A stretch of DNA of 64,000 bases from CAWDLX01 sp963753485 (GCA_963753485.1 CAVWCL010000020.1:186001-250000), one strand, 5' to 3'; numbered from the stretch's first letter, positions 24,663 to 33,692 are shown. Made by a program: numbers and translations. The notes: a model not told the origin generated them from the letters alone.

Positions 24663-25054
24663 GTACCGCGGCCGGTGAGCTGACCCAGGCGGTGTTCCGG
24701 CGGGTCGCCGACTTCGTCCGCCGGCTGCCGCCCGACCAGCTCGAATCGCTTGCGCGCGGCGAAACCACCCTCGCCCTGGTGCCACGACCAATCCCGCCAC
24801 CCCGGCTGCCGGCATCGCCGGTGGCCGCCGCCGACGTGCGCGTGGCACTCTCCGCTGTGGACGATCGCGCCTCGGCCGAACGCTACCTCGACGGCCTGCG
24901 ACTGTCGGCGGCCCAGTTGCGGGCCCTCGCCGACGCGCTCGGTCTGGCCGTCGCCGCCGGCGTCACCAAAGCGGCGGTGCGGGACACGATCGTTCAATGG
25001 ACCGTCGGCCGGCGGGTCGACGCCGCCGTGCTGGGTCGGCCGGCGCCGCGGTAG
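24659..25054 (+). CDS. Small helical partner of the ParA-like ATPase
   Basis: A 131-residue protein with no family I can name. The first part (VFRRVADFVRRLPPDQLESLARGETTLALVP) is helical, followed by a Pro-rich linker (PIPPPRLPASP). The second half (LDGLRLSAAQLRALADALGLAVAAGVTKAAVRDTIVQWTVG) has the helix-loop-helix pattern of SAP or Rho N-terminal domains, which bind nucleic acids; this is only a pattern resemblance. The ATG overlaps the ATPase stop by 4 nt, so the two proteins probably act together. Confidence 0.75.
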   Translation: MSTAAGELTQAVFRRVADFVRRLPPDQLESLARGETTLALVPRPIPPPRLPASPVAAADVRVALSAVDDRASAERYLDGLRLSAAQLRALADALGLAVAAGVTKAAVRDTIVQWTVGRRVDAAVLGRPAPR

Positions 25055-25057
25055 GCG

Positions 25058-25873
25058 TTATGACTGCGCGATGAGCTCGCCGTGGAGCACGACGAGCCAG
25101 CCGTCCGGACTCCCGGCCCAGGCCCGCCAGCCGGCTGAGATGCGCCGCAGATCGTGCGAGGTCGCGTGCCCCTCGGCGACGGCCTGCTCGGCGATGGCCG
25201 AGTCGACGATGCGATCGGCCCACATCCCTCCCCAGAAGGACCGTTCCGCCGTACTGGCGAAGCACCAGGTGGCCGCGCTGGGGGTGAGCTGGCCGAAGCC
25301 GGCGGCCCGGGCCCAGGCGACCAGGCGGCGGCCGGCGTCGGGCTCGCCACCGTTGCTACGGGCGATCCGCTGGTACAGTGCGCGCCATTCGTGCAGTTCG
25401 GGCACGTCCGGATACCACACCATCGCGCCGTAATCCGCGTCACGCACGGCCACCAGGCCCTCGGGGCGGCACACTCGGCGCATCTCGCGCAGAACCCCCA
25501 CCGGGTCGGCCACGTGCTGCAGCACCTGGTGGGCGTGCACGACATCGAACGACCCGTCCGGAAACGGCAACTGATGGGCGTCGGCGACGACGAGCTCCGT
25601 GCTCCCGCCGGCACCGAGCGTCGAGCCGGTCTCGGCGATCGCGTCCGGGGAGATGTCAACCGCGCTCACCCGACCGGGCGCCACCGCGCGGGCGAGCCCG
25701 GCCGTGATCGTGCCCGGCCCGCAACCGACGTCAAGCAGCGCATTGCCCGGGCGCAGCCGCGCCAGCAGGTACCCGGCCGAGTTCTCGGCGGTGCGCCAGC
25801 GATGCGAGCGCCGGACACTCTCGTGCTCGCCGTGGGTATAGCTGGCCCTGATCGTGCCGGCCGGTACCGCCAT
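25058..25873 (-). CDS. Class I SAM-dependent methyltransferase
   Basis: A 271-residue methyltransferase related to the UbiE/Methyltransf_11 group. The SAM-binding motif I is LLDVGCGPGTITAGLA (about residues 46-61), with the Asp of motif II in VSAVDISPDAI and motif III VVHAHQVLQHVADP. The substrate is unknown. The ATG at 25873 lacks a Shine-Dalgarno but follows TAGCGT by six bases. It converges with the ParA pair, with only 3 nt between the stops. Confidence 0.92.
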   Translation of the reverse strand: MAVPAGTIRASYTHGEHESVRRSHRWRTAENSAGYLLARLRPGNALLDVGCGPGTITAGLARAVAPGRVSAVDISPDAIAETGSTLGAGGSTELVVADAHQLPFPDGSFDVVHAHQVLQHVADPVGVLREMRRVCRPEGLVAVRDADYGAMVWYPDVPELHEWRALYQRIARSNGGEPDAGRRLVAWARAAGFGQLTPSAATWCFASTAERSFWGGMWADRIVDSAIAEQAVAEGHATSHDLRRISAGWRAWAGSPDGWLVVLHGELIAQS

Positions 25874-25879
25874 ACCCGG

Positions 25880-25885
25880 ACGCTA
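25880..25885 (-). promoter_or_regulatory. Putative -10 box of leaderless methyltransferase gene
   Basis: TAGCGT on the minus strand, six bases before the ATG at 25873. Confidence 0.45.
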
Positions 25886-26041
25886 GCGCAGCTTCTCACA
25901 TGACAGGAAGCCTGTCTCACAAGGCGGAAGCACGGCCAGGCGAGGGCGAGCCCGCCTCGCCCAGCGGAGTGGCCGCGAGAGTACGCACGCCTCGCCCAGC
26001 GCCGAGCGGACTCGTCGCGCTGGGCTAGGCGTGGGCGAGGG

Positions 26042-26329
26042 CTAGGCGAACTGCTCAGCCACCGCGAACTGGACCGCGCCGGTCGAGTCCACACCGGCGT
26101 CGAGTTCCTTGTCGTCGAGCATCTCGGCGGCCTCCGTGTCGAGGAAGACCCGAGCCCCCGACGCGTCCACGATCTGGTCCCCGAGCGAGGGCTCGGTGAC
26201 GACGCTCAGCGTCAGCGATCCAGCGGCCGACTGGTCGGCCGCGATGCGCAGACCAGCGCCGTCCGGGGCCTCCTGTGCGGAGGTGATGTCCCGGATCGCG
26301 TTGGCAGCGTTGTCGGTCACAGCAAGCAT
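26042..26329 (-). CDS. HesB/IscA-like protein without cysteines
   Basis: A 95-residue protein with the fold pattern of the IscA/HesB family (MLAVTDNAANAIRDITS at the start, GLRIAADQ, GARVFLDTEAAEML). True IscA/HesB proteins bind iron-sulphur clusters through three Cys residues; this protein has none, so cluster binding is not possible in the usual way. Database entries of this kind are sometimes called adhesins without basis. AGGAG lies about 10 nt before the ATG. It may be a structural relative with another ligand. Confidence 0.75.
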   Translation of the reverse strand: MLAVTDNAANAIRDITSAQEAPDGAGLRIAADQSAAGSLTLSVVTEPSLGDQIVDASGARVFLDTEAAEMLDDKELDAGVDSTGAVQFAVAEQFA

Positions 26330-26532
26330 GGTTTCTGTACTCCTCTGATTCGGTCGCGGCACGAGTCCCGCCGGATGCGAACAACCGCGCCGGTGCGGTC
26401 CCGGCCCGCTGGACAAACCCCACCTCGGGGGTGGCCGGCGCCCACCGCTCACAGCCTCATTCGGGCCCACACGGCGGGCGGACTTCCGACTCCACGGTCG
26501 CGCGAACCATCCGCCGCGTCAACCGGAACGGC

Positions 26533-27744
26533 TCAATCCGGTGCCCCAACCTGGACGCGGGGCGGAGATCTCAGCGCGCCCGCGCCGGCCACCATCCCCA
26601 GGCAGAGCGCAGTGACGATACCGAAGGACGCGGTCAACGACGACGCCTGAGCGACGCCACCGATGATGCCGGGCGCCGCCAGCCCGGACCCGTAGGCGAC
26701 CGTGGCGACCCCGGCGATGGCCGCCGCCGGGTTGGCACCGACCCGTCCGGCCGCCGCGAACCCCAGCGGCACCACGGTTGCGACTCCGAGCCCCAGCAAC
26801 GCGAAACCGGCGACCGCGACCGGCGGTGCCGGCGCGAGGAGAACGAGCACACCGCCGGCGGTAGCGACGAGCCCGCCGGTGCGGACCGTGCGGACCGGTC
26901 CGAGCCGGCGCACCACCCGATCGCCGGCTAGCCGGCCGGCCGTCATCGTGAGCGCGAACGCGGTGAACGCGGTGGCGGCTACGCCCGGCTCGGCGCTGGT
27001 GACGGTGGTCAGGTACACCGCCGACCAGTCACCGCTGCCACCCTCGACGAACACCGCACAGAACGCGACCAACCCGATCAGCAGGACGGACCGCGACGGT
27101 CGGGCGAACAGCGGCGTCTCAGCTCCGCTCCGCCGGGCCTCGAGCAGCCCGGAGCAGGCGAACCAGGCGAGCACTGACAGTCCGGCGGCGGCCACCGCGA
27201 AATGTGTCCGGCCGTCGACGTCGGCGTGCGCGGCCAACGCGCCCGCGGCCGACGCGGCCAACCCGCCGGCACTCCACAGCCCATGCAGCCCGGACATGAC
27301 GGAGCGGCCGTAGCGCTGCTCCACCACCACACCCTGTGCGTTCATGGCCACATCGGCCATGCCGGCGGCGGCGCCGTGGATCAGAAGGGTGCCGAAGAGC
27401 AGTGTCACGTTGGGCGCCAGCGCCGGTGGCACGAGCGACAGGCACCACGCGATGAGCAATGTACGCAACACCGGCGTGCTTCGGTAACGCTGCACGAGCC
27501 GGGCGGCCATGGGCATCGCGATCAGGGCGCCGACCGCCGGGGCGATCAGGGCGACGCCGAGCGAGCCCGATCCGGCGTGCACATGCTCGGCGAGCCACGG
27601 GATCCGGGTAGCCAAGGTGCCGAAGACGGCGCCGTGGATGGCGAAGACCGCCGAGATCCGCCCGCGGGCCCGCCGCACCGGCGGCGCCACCGCTGCGGCC
27701 GGTGGGATCACGCTGGCTGTCGACGGCCCTACCTCAGCGCACAC
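26533..27744 (-). CDS. Major facilitator superfamily transporter
   Basis: A 403-residue membrane protein with about 12 hydrophobic segments. Its motifs (RISAVFAIHGAVFGTLATRIPWLAEHV near the start, GLHGLWSAGGLAASAAGALAA, FVEGGSGDWSAVYL) match the MFS subgroup of fucose-permease/bypass-of-stop-codon-6-like proteins. The substrate is unknown. GTG 27744 is the proposed start; a GTG 11 codons later (SVIPPAAA) is also possible. The upstream frame to 27942 is antisense shadow of the LysE start region. The gene is divergent from the LysE-type exporter gene. Confidence 0.87.
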   Translation of the reverse strand: MCAEVGPSTASVIPPAAAVAPPVRRARGRISAVFAIHGAVFGTLATRIPWLAEHVHAGSGSLGVALIAPAVGALIAMPMAARLVQRYRSTPVLRTLLIAWCLSLVPPALAPNVTLLFGTLLIHGAAAGMADVAMNAQGVVVEQRYGRSVMSGLHGLWSAGGLAASAAGALAAHADVDGRTHFAVAAAGLSVLAWFACSGLLEARRSGAETPLFARPSRSVLLIGLVAFCAVFVEGGSGDWSAVYLTTVTSAEPGVAATAFTAFALTMTAGRLAGDRVVRRLGPVRTVRTGGLVATAGGVLVLLAPAPPVAVAGFALLGLGVATVVPLGFAAAGRVGANPAAAIAGVATVAYGSGLAAPGIIGGVAQASSLTASFGIVTALCLGMVAGAGALRSPPRVQVGAPD

Positions 27745-27850
27745 GCCGGCCAGTCTTGCACGTCGCCGTCCCGCTAGCCGTCCGGCCGCATGTCCACTGT
27801 GTACTGACGGGGGCCTTCCCCCGCGGTCCGGGTTGAGCGAGGATGGCGGC

Positions 27851-28495
27851 ATGCTCGGGATCACCGACCCGCTGACGTACGTCCTCGGCACCGTGGCGAT
27901 CATCGTCCTGCCCGGCCCGAACTCGATGTTCGTGCTGAGCACGGCGGCCCGTTACGGCGTGCGGGCCGGCTACCGGGCCGCGGCCGGTGTCTTCCTGGGT
28001 GACTGGGTGCTCATGATGGGCGCCGCGGCCGGGGTCGCGTCGCTCCTGCGTGCGTACCCACCGGTGTTCGTGGCGATCAAGTACGCCGGCGCCGCCTACC
28101 TGGCCTACATCGGCGTCGGCATGGCCGCCGCCGCGGTCCGCCGCTGGCGGCGCCGCTGCGACCCGGTGGCGGCACCGGCCGAGCCGACTCCGCGTCGGCC
28201 GTTGCGGCGCGCGTTCGTCGTGAGCCTGGTCAACCCGAAGGCGATCCTGTTCATCATCTCGTTCTTCATCCAGTTCGTCGATCCGCGGTACCCGTACCCG
28301 TTGCTCTCGTTCGCGATCCTGGCGGTGATCCTGCAACTGGTCAGCTTCTGCTACCTGACCACACTGATCTTCGCCGGCAGCTACCTCGCCAGCCAGTTCC
28401 GCCGGCGCCGCCGACTCGCCGCGGCGCTCTCGGCCGGCATCGCCGCGCTCTTCATCGGCTTCGGCGTACGGTTGGCCACCGCCTCGCTGTCCTGA
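27851..28495 (+). CDS. LysE/RhtB-family amino acid exporter
   Basis: A 214-residue protein with five to six membrane segments, beginning ITDPLTYVLGTVAIIVLPGPNSMFVLSTAARYGVRAGY, which is the hallmark LysE/RhtB start (PGPN). A central charged loop (RRWRRRCDPVA) precedes SLVNPKAILFIISFFIQF, also family-typical. It should export an amino acid or derivative across the cytoplasmic membrane; the specific substrate cannot be told. The ATG at 27851 follows GAGGAT by six bases, so leaderless start is possible. Confidence 0.93.
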   Translation: MLGITDPLTYVLGTVAIIVLPGPNSMFVLSTAARYGVRAGYRAAAGVFLGDWVLMMGAAAGVASLLRAYPPVFVAIKYAGAAYLAYIGVGMAAAAVRRWRRRCDPVAAPAEPTPRRPLRRAFVVSLVNPKAILFIISFFIQFVDPRYPYPLLSFAILAVILQLVSFCYLTTLIFAGSYLASQFRRRRRLAAALSAGIAALFIGFGVRLATASLS

Positions 28496-28661
28496 GGCGG
28501 ACGGTTTCTCCGGGTTTTAGGGCCAGCTGTTCGCCCCTCGCCCGACGCCCCGGCTCGGCCGTGGCTCTCGCACCGGCGCTAGCTGCTAGGTTCCGATCGT
28601 CGGTGTCCCTCTGGGGAGCGCGCGCAAGACGCAAGGGTGCCGGCGCGGGACGGGAGTGGCT

Positions 28662-30611
28662 GTGGCGACGACGGCGGCGAAGAAGACGGGACCGGGGCGA
28701 TCCCGATCGGAGGCGGATGACGCCACGGCGCGAACCGCGCCGGGTCGCCGGCGGGTGGGCCTGCGAACCCGGATGCGGTCACGTTTCGACCGCACGATGG
28801 ACCGGGGCACCCCAGCACTGATCATGTGGTTGATGGTGGCGTCGGCCGTCCTGATCCTGTTCATCACCGGACTGGTCGAGCTCCTCGCCCGGTCTGACTC
28901 CGGCGGCTCCTGGCTGCATGTGGCCTGGACCAGCTTCCTCAACACGATCGATCCCGGCACGATCGGCGGCGAGAACGGCGGCCATACGTTCCGGCTCCTC
29001 ATGCTCCTCGCCACCGTCGGCGGCATCTTCGTGGTGAGCTCGCTGATCGGCCTGCTGACGACCGGACTGAGCAACCGGCTGGTCGAGCTGCGCAAGGGGC
29101 GCTCGCCGGTCATCGTGCGCGGACACGCGGTGATCCTCGGCTGGTCGGAGCAGGTGTTCACGGTCGTCTCCGAACTCGCGAAGGCGGCCAACGGCAAGCG
29201 TTCGCACGTGGTGATCCTCGCCGACGAGGACAAGGTGGCGATGGAGGATCAGATCCACGCCCGGGTCACCGACCTCGGCCGGACCCGGGTGATCTGCCGC
29301 CACGGCAGCCCGCTCAAACGCAACGACCTCGACCTGCTCAGCCTGGACACGGCGCGATCGATCATGGTGCTCTCGCCGGCCGGCGACGACGCCGACATTC
29401 AGGTCATCAAGGCTCTGCTGCTGCTGAAGTACCACCCGTGGGCGGCAACCGCGCGACCACACGTCGTGGCGGCGGTCCAGGATTCGTACAACCTGGCCGC
29501 GGCTCGCCTCGCCGGCGGCGATCACACGCAGATCATCGATGCCGATGACATCGCGGTACGCCTGGTCGTCCAGTCACACCGGCAGTCCGGTCTCTCGACC
29601 GTCTGCACCGACCTGCTGGACTTCTCCGGCAACGAGATCTACATGACCCCGGCGGCCCCGCTGGCCGGCCGCGCGTTCGGGGACGTCCTCACCATGTTCC
29701 ACCATGCCTGCCCGATCGGCCTTTACCACGCCGATGACCGGATCGCGCTCAACCCGCCGATGCACACCCAGCTCTCGCGTACCGACCAGGTCATCGTGGT
29801 CGCCGAGGACGGCCCGCACGCGCGACCGTCGGGCACGCCCATCGACGTGGTCGATGCCGGCATCGCCGCCAATGTGGACGAGGACCGCGGGCCCGACCGG
29901 ACCCTGCTCATCGGCTGGAACGCCCGCGCACCGCGCATCATCGAGCTGCTCGACGAGCTCGTCGAGCCGGGATCCCTTGTGGACATCGCCACCTCGCCGC
30001 CGCCGGCGTACCCGATGGGCGCTCGCGCCAACCTCACCGTCGGCCATAAGCCGTGCGACTCGACGAGCCGGCGTTCGCTGGAGGAGCTGGAGCTGACCGG
30101 GTACCGGCATGTGATCGTGCTCTCGGATGACACCGTCGACGCCGCCCACGCCGACGACCGGGCCCTGGTCACGCTGCTGCACCTGCGCGACTTCGAGGAG
30201 CCGTTCGGCGAGGCGTACTCGATCGTGACCGAGATGAACGACGACGCCAACCGGGAGGTCGCCCAGGTCGCGGCGGCCGACGACTTCATCGTGAGCAACC
30301 GTCTGATCAGCCTGTTGATGACCCAGCTCGCCGAGAACCGGCACCTGCAGGGCGTGTTCCGGGAGCTCTTCGACCCGTCCGGTTCGGAGATCCACCTCAA
30401 GCCGGCCGCCCGCTACGTCAACCCCGACGTGCCGGTGAACTTCGCCACCGTGGTGCAGGCGGCCCGTGGCCACGGCGAGATCGCGATCGGATACCGGCGC
30501 TCGGTCGGGCGCGAGGCGCCGCCGAGCTACGGGGTGGTGCTGAACCCGCCGAAGGACGCGAGCCTCACTCTGGGCGCCCGTGACAGCGTGATCGTGGTGG
30601 CCGAGAACTGA
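28662..30611 (+). CDS. CASTOR/POLLUX-related putative ion channel
   Basis: A 649-residue protein. Two membrane helices (about residues 50-75 and 105-130) surround a short pore-like segment (SFLNTIDPGTIGGENGGHTFRLLML), followed by two RCK-like cytoplasmic regulatory halves (VIVRGHAVILGWSEQVFTVV, later TLLIGWNARAPRIIELL). This is the layout of the plant CASTOR/POLLUX channel family and its bacterial relatives; conduction of K+ or another cation is inferred. GTG 28662 has GGGAG five bases upstream; GTG 28656, two codons earlier, is too close to it. Confidence 0.88.
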   Translation: MATTAAKKTGPGRSRSEADDATARTAPGRRRVGLRTRMRSRFDRTMDRGTPALIMWLMVASAVLILFITGLVELLARSDSGGSWLHVAWTSFLNTIDPGTIGGENGGHTFRLLMLLATVGGIFVVSSLIGLLTTGLSNRLVELRKGRSPVIVRGHAVILGWSEQVFTVVSELAKAANGKRSHVVILADEDKVAMEDQIHARVTDLGRTRVICRHGSPLKRNDLDLLSLDTARSIMVLSPAGDDADIQVIKALLLLKYHPWAATARPHVVAAVQDSYNLAAARLAGGDHTQIIDADDIAVRLVVQSHRQSGLSTVCTDLLDFSGNEIYMTPAAPLAGRAFGDVLTMFHHACPIGLYHADDRIALNPPMHTQLSRTDQVIVVAEDGPHARPSGTPIDVVDAGIAANVDEDRGPDRTLLIGWNARAPRIIELLDELVEPGSLVDIATSPPPAYPMGARANLTVGHKPCDSTSRRSLEELELTGYRHVIVLSDDTVDAAHADDRALVTLLHLRDFEEPFGEAYSIVTEMNDDANREVAQVAAADDFIVSNRLISLLMTQLAENRHLQGVFRELFDPSGSEIHLKPAARYVNPDVPVNFATVVQAARGHGEIAIGYRRSVGREAPPSYGVVLNPPKDASLTLGARDSVIVVAEN

Positions 30612-30699
30612 GCCCCGGTACGGCGCCGGGCCCGGGCTGGGCCGGCGCCGGCGAACGGTCCCGGCGCGGGCCGCGCGGGCGGCTGGTGACGGGACCGCG

Positions 30700-31110
30700 C
30701 TAGGCCGGCGTGCCGCGCCCGCAGCGGGGGCAGGTGCCGAAGATCTCCAGCGTGTGGCTCACCTCGGTGAAGCCATGCTCGGCGGCGAGCTTGTCCGCCC
30801 ACCGCTCCACGGCCGGACCCTCGACCTCCACGGTCGTGCCGCAGGCCCGGCAGATCAGGTGATGGTGGTGCGAGCGCCCGCAGCGGCGGTAGAGCTGCTC
30901 ACCGCTGGGTAGGCGCATGGTGTCCACCTCGCCGGCGTCCACCAGCAGTTGCAGGGTGCGGTACACGGTCGTCAGCCCCACCTTGGCCCCGCGGTCGCGC
31001 AGGTCGCTGTGCAGCTGCTGCGCGGTGCGGAAGTCGTCGGTCTCCTCCAGCAGCGCGAGCACCTCGCCGCGTTGGCGGGTGTTGCGGGTGGCGCCGGTGG
31101 CCTGGATCAC
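30700..31110 (-). CDS. zur: Fur-family metalloregulator, Zur type
   Basis: A 136-residue Fur-family repressor. The winged-helix domain spans residues 10-80 (TRQRGEVLALLEETDDFRTAQQLHSDL, VGLTTVYRTLQLLVDAGEVDTM). The metal-binding half has the HHHHLICRACG cluster and CPRCG, giving the two CxxC pairs that hold structural zinc. Sequence order and the DFRTAQQLH helix fit actinobacterial Zur better than Fur, but the metal is inferred. GTG 31110 has GGAG seven bases upstream; the longer frame to 31224 runs through palindrome B2 and is not a credible N-terminus. It is divergent from tetR. Confidence 0.9.
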   Translation of the reverse strand: MIQATGATRNTRQRGEVLALLEETDDFRTAQQLHSDLRDRGAKVGLTTVYRTLQLLVDAGEVDTMRLPSGEQLYRRCGRSHHHHLICRACGTTVEVEGPAVERWADKLAAEHGFTEVSHTLEIFGTCPRCGRGTPA

Positions 31111-31176
31111 GGGAGGTCTCCGCAGGCAGGACGGGTAGGTGTCGCTGCCGAGTGTACGGCCGCCCCGCCGTTCCCC

Positions 31177-31240
31177 CGTCGATCTAGGGCGTATGCCCAC
31201 GATTGGAGATCGAACCATGTGCATTAGCCCTAGATCGACG
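31177..31240. repeat. Palindromic intergenic element B, copy 2
   Basis: 14-bp perfect outer inverted repeats (31177-31190 and 31227-31240) with the GATCTAGGGC core, inner CGTATGCCCACG and CATGTGCATTAG, and GGAGATC in the loop. It lies between the divergent zur and tetR genes, so here it would fall in 5' leaders or promoters rather than act as a terminator. Confidence 0.88.
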
Positions 31241-31287
31241 AGAAGGGAGGGGCGGCGCGAGGGGGAGGGGACCGGAAACGGGGTGGA

Positions 31288-31305
31288 TGAGTGAGCGCTC
31301 GCTCA
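31288..31305. promoter_or_regulatory. Probable TetR operator
   Basis: TGAGTGAGCGCTCGCTCA is an 18-bp palindrome with one mismatched pair, ending 2 nt before the -10 box and 15 nt before the GTG of tetR. Repressor bound here would block RNA polymerase, giving autoregulation of tetR and the coupled ABC exporter. Confidence 0.7.
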
Positions 31306-31307
31306 GA

Positions 31308-31313
31308 TAACGT
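31308..31313 (+). promoter_or_regulatory. Putative -10 box of leaderless tetR-ABC operon
   Basis: TAACGT followed by seven bases and the GTG at 31321; the operator lies immediately upstream. Confidence 0.55.
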
Positions 31314-31320
31314 ATCCGGC

Positions 31321-31962
31321 GTGACCGCGACCGCCACGCCCCACCACCCGCCCCGTCGACAGCGGGTGGCCGCCCTGGCGCCGGAGGATCGGCGGGCCGC
31401 GTTGATCCAGGCAACCATCCCGCTGCTGCGCGAGCACGGGCTCCTGGTCACCACCCGCCAGATCGCGGATGCCGCCGGGGTCGCCGAGGGAACGATCTTC
31501 GGCGTCTTCCCCGACAAGGCCTCGCTGGTACGCGCGGCGGTGGTGCAGGCCTTCGACCCGGCGCCCGCGGTCGAGATCGTCCGTTCGATGGCCCTGATCA
31601 CCGATCTGCGCGATCGCCTGGAGACGGTCGTCGAGCTGCTCAGTGCTGGCATGGCCGCCAACGCCCCGCTGCTCGCGGCGGTGCGTGGCTCGGCCGGCAG
31701 CGCGGACGATGACGACCTGCTGGCCGCCATCCACCGGTCCCGGGACGAGATCCGGGCCGCGGTGCAGGCTGCCATCGAGCCGGACCACGAGCTGCTGCGG
31801 CGCAGCCCGGCAATCGCCGCCCAACTGTTGTTGTTCATGGTCTTCGCGTCCCGGGTCGGCCTGGGCCCGCTCGAGACGCTCGACAGTGCCGACCTGGTGT
31901 CCCTGCTTCTCGACGGGCTCCTGGTCCGCCCCACCGAACCCCCGGGAGAAACTTCGTGCTGA
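31321..31962 (+). CDS. TetR-family regulator of an ABC exporter
   Basis: A 213-residue TetR protein. The helix-turn-helix lies at about residues 22-66 (RRAALIQATIPLLREHGLLVTTRQIADAAGVAEGTIFGVFPDKASLVRAA), and the rest is a helical ligand-binding domain. GTG 31321 is preferred: it has a leaderless -10 box, whereas the earlier GTG at 31291 lies inside the operator palindrome. It overlaps the first ABC gene by 7 nt. It probably represses its own operon until a drug-like or other exported molecule binds. Confidence 0.93.
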   Translation: MTATATPHHPPRRQRVAALAPEDRRAALIQATIPLLREHGLLVTTRQIADAAGVAEGTIFGVFPDKASLVRAAVVQAFDPAPAVEIVRSMALITDLRDRLETVVELLSAGMAANAPLLAAVRGSAGSADDDDLLAAIHRSRDEIRAAVQAAIEPDHELLRRSPAIAAQLLLFMVFASRVGLGPLETLDSADLVSLLLDGLLVRPTEPPGETSC

Positions 31963-33692
31963 TCCGACTCCTGCGCGCGCACCTGCAGCCGTACCGGCGT
32001 GACATCGGCTTGGTGGTCCTGTTCCAGTTCCTGCAGACGATCGCCACCCTGTACCTGCCCACGCTCAACGCCGACATCATCGACAACGGTGTGGTGCGCG
32101 GAGACACCGACTACATCTGGCATACCGGTGGCGTCATGGTGCTGGTGACCCTGGTGCAGATCGTGTGCTCCGGCGTAGCGGTCTTCTTCGGTGCCCGTAC
32201 CGCGATGGCTCTCGGCCGCGACGTCCGCTCCTCCATCTTCAGCCGGGTACAGACCTTCTCCGCTCGCGAGGTCGGGCAGTTCGGGGCGCCTTCGCTGATC
32301 ACCCGCACCACGAACGACGTGCAGCAGGTACAGATGCTGGTACTGCTCACATTTACCCTCATGGTGGCCGCCCCGATCATGTGCGTCGGCGGCATCATCA
32401 TGGCGCTGCGCCAGGACGTACCGCTCTCGGGCCTGCTGCTGGTCGTGCTGCCGGCGCTCATCGGCTCGGTCGCCGCGATCATCGTGCGGATGCGCCCGCT
32501 GTTCCGCTCGATGCAGGTGCGCATCGACACCGTCAACCGGGTGCTGCGCGAGCAGATCAGCGGCATCCGCGTCATCCGGGCGTTCGTACGCGACGAGCAC
32601 GAGCAGCGCCGCTTCGCCGGGGCCAACGACGACCTGATGTCGGTCTCGATGCAGGTCGGCAAGCTGATGGCGTTCATGTTCCCGACGGTCATGCTCATCA
32701 TCAACGCGACCAGTGTCGCGGTGCTGTGGTTCGGTGCTCACCGCATCGACAGCGGCGGCATGCAGATCGGTGCGCTGACCGCGTTTCTCGCCTACCTGAT
32801 GCAGATCCTGATGTCGGTGATGATGGCGACGTTCATGTTCGTCATGCTGCCGCGCGCCGAGGTGTGCGCCGACCGCATCCAAGAGGTGCTGGGTACGTCG
32901 TCGAGTGTGGTGCCGCCGGTACGGGCAGTGACCCGGCTGACCAGCCACGGACTGCTGGAGCTCAGCAACGTCGACTTCCACTACCCCGGGGCCGAAGCGG
33001 CGGTGCTGCGGGAGGTGAACCTGATCGCCCGCCCGGGCGAGACCACCGCGGTCATCGGCAGCACCGGCAGTGGCAAGACCACGCTGGTCAACCTCATCCC
33101 CCGGCTCTTCGACGTGACCGGCGGACGGACCATGGTGGACGGTGTCGACGTGCGCGACCTCGACCCGGTCACGCTGGCCCGGGTGGTTGGTCTGGTGCCG
33201 CAGAAGCCGTACCTCTTCTCCGGAACGGTGGCGTCGAACCTGCGCTACGGCCGTCCCGAGGCCACCGACGAGGAGCTGTGGCGGGCGCTGGAGGTGGCCC
33301 AGGCGCGCGACTTCGTGGCGAAGATGCCCGAGGGCCTCGCCGCGCCCATCGCGCAGGGCGGTAGCAACGTCTCCGGTGGCCAGCGCCAGCGCCTCGCGAT
33401 CGCCCGGGTGCTCGTGCACCAACCCGAGATCTTCCTCTTCGACGATTCGTTCTCGGCGCTGGACTACGCCACCGATGCCGCGCTTCGAGCCGCCCTGGCC
33501 CGCGAGATCGCCGACGCGACCGTGGTCATCGTGGCCCAGCGGGTGGGCACCATCCGCGACGCCGACCGCATCGTCGTGCTCGACGAGGGCCGCGTGGTCG
33601 GCACCGGCACCCACCGCGAGCTGATGTCCGACAACGAGACCTACCGGGAGATCGTGCTGTCGCAGCTCACCGAGCAGGAGGCCGCCGCATGA
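31956..33692 (+). CDS. ABC exporter half-transporter, degenerate-site subunit
   Basis: A 578-residue protein with six membrane helices (residues 15-310) and a C-terminal ATPase domain. Walker A GSTGSGKTT and signature NVSGGQRQR are normal. The Walker B is followed by Asp instead of the catalytic Glu (FLFDDSFSALD), and the switch His is replaced by Gln (VIVAQRVGTI). These changes are those of the non-hydrolysing site of heterodimeric exporters such as TM287/288 and BmrCD. The partner is the next gene, overlapping by 4 nt. Likely role: export of drugs or lipids, induced through the TetR protein. Confidence 0.93.
   Translation: MLIRLLRAHLQPYRRDIGLVVLFQFLQTIATLYLPTLNADIIDNGVVRGDTDYIWHTGGVMVLVTLVQIVCSGVAVFFGARTAMALGRDVRSSIFSRVQTFSAREVGQFGAPSLITRTTNDVQQVQMLVLLTFTLMVAAPIMCVGGIIMALRQDVPLSGLLLVVLPALIGSVAAIIVRMRPLFRSMQVRIDTVNRVLREQISGIRVIRAFVRDEHEQRRFAGANDDLMSVSMQVGKLMAFMFPTVMLIINATSVAVLWFGAHRIDSGGMQIGALTAFLAYLMQILMSVMMATFMFVMLPRAEVCADRIQEVLGTSSSVVPPVRAVTRLTSHGLLELSNVDFHYPGAEAAVLREVNLIARPGETTAVIGSTGSGKTTLVNLIPRLFDVTGGRTMVDGVDVRDLDPVTLARVVGLVPQKPYLFSGTVASNLRYGRPEATDEELWRALEVAQARDFVAKMPEGLAAPIAQGGSNVSGGQRQRLAIARVLVHQPEIFLFDDSFSALDYATDAALRAALAREIADATVVIVAQRVGTIRDADRIVVLDEGRVVGTGTHRELMSDNETYREIVLSQLTEQEAAA

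Noticed and set aside
25920..26041. Repeated CCTCGCCCAGC words between the methyltransferase and HesB-like genes
   Set aside because: Short, irregular and GC-rich; no fixed unit or perfect stem, so not reported as an element.
31111..31224. N-terminal extension of Zur
   Set aside because: It would be encoded by palindrome B2 and lacks similarity to Fur proteins; GTG 31110 has a good ribosome site.
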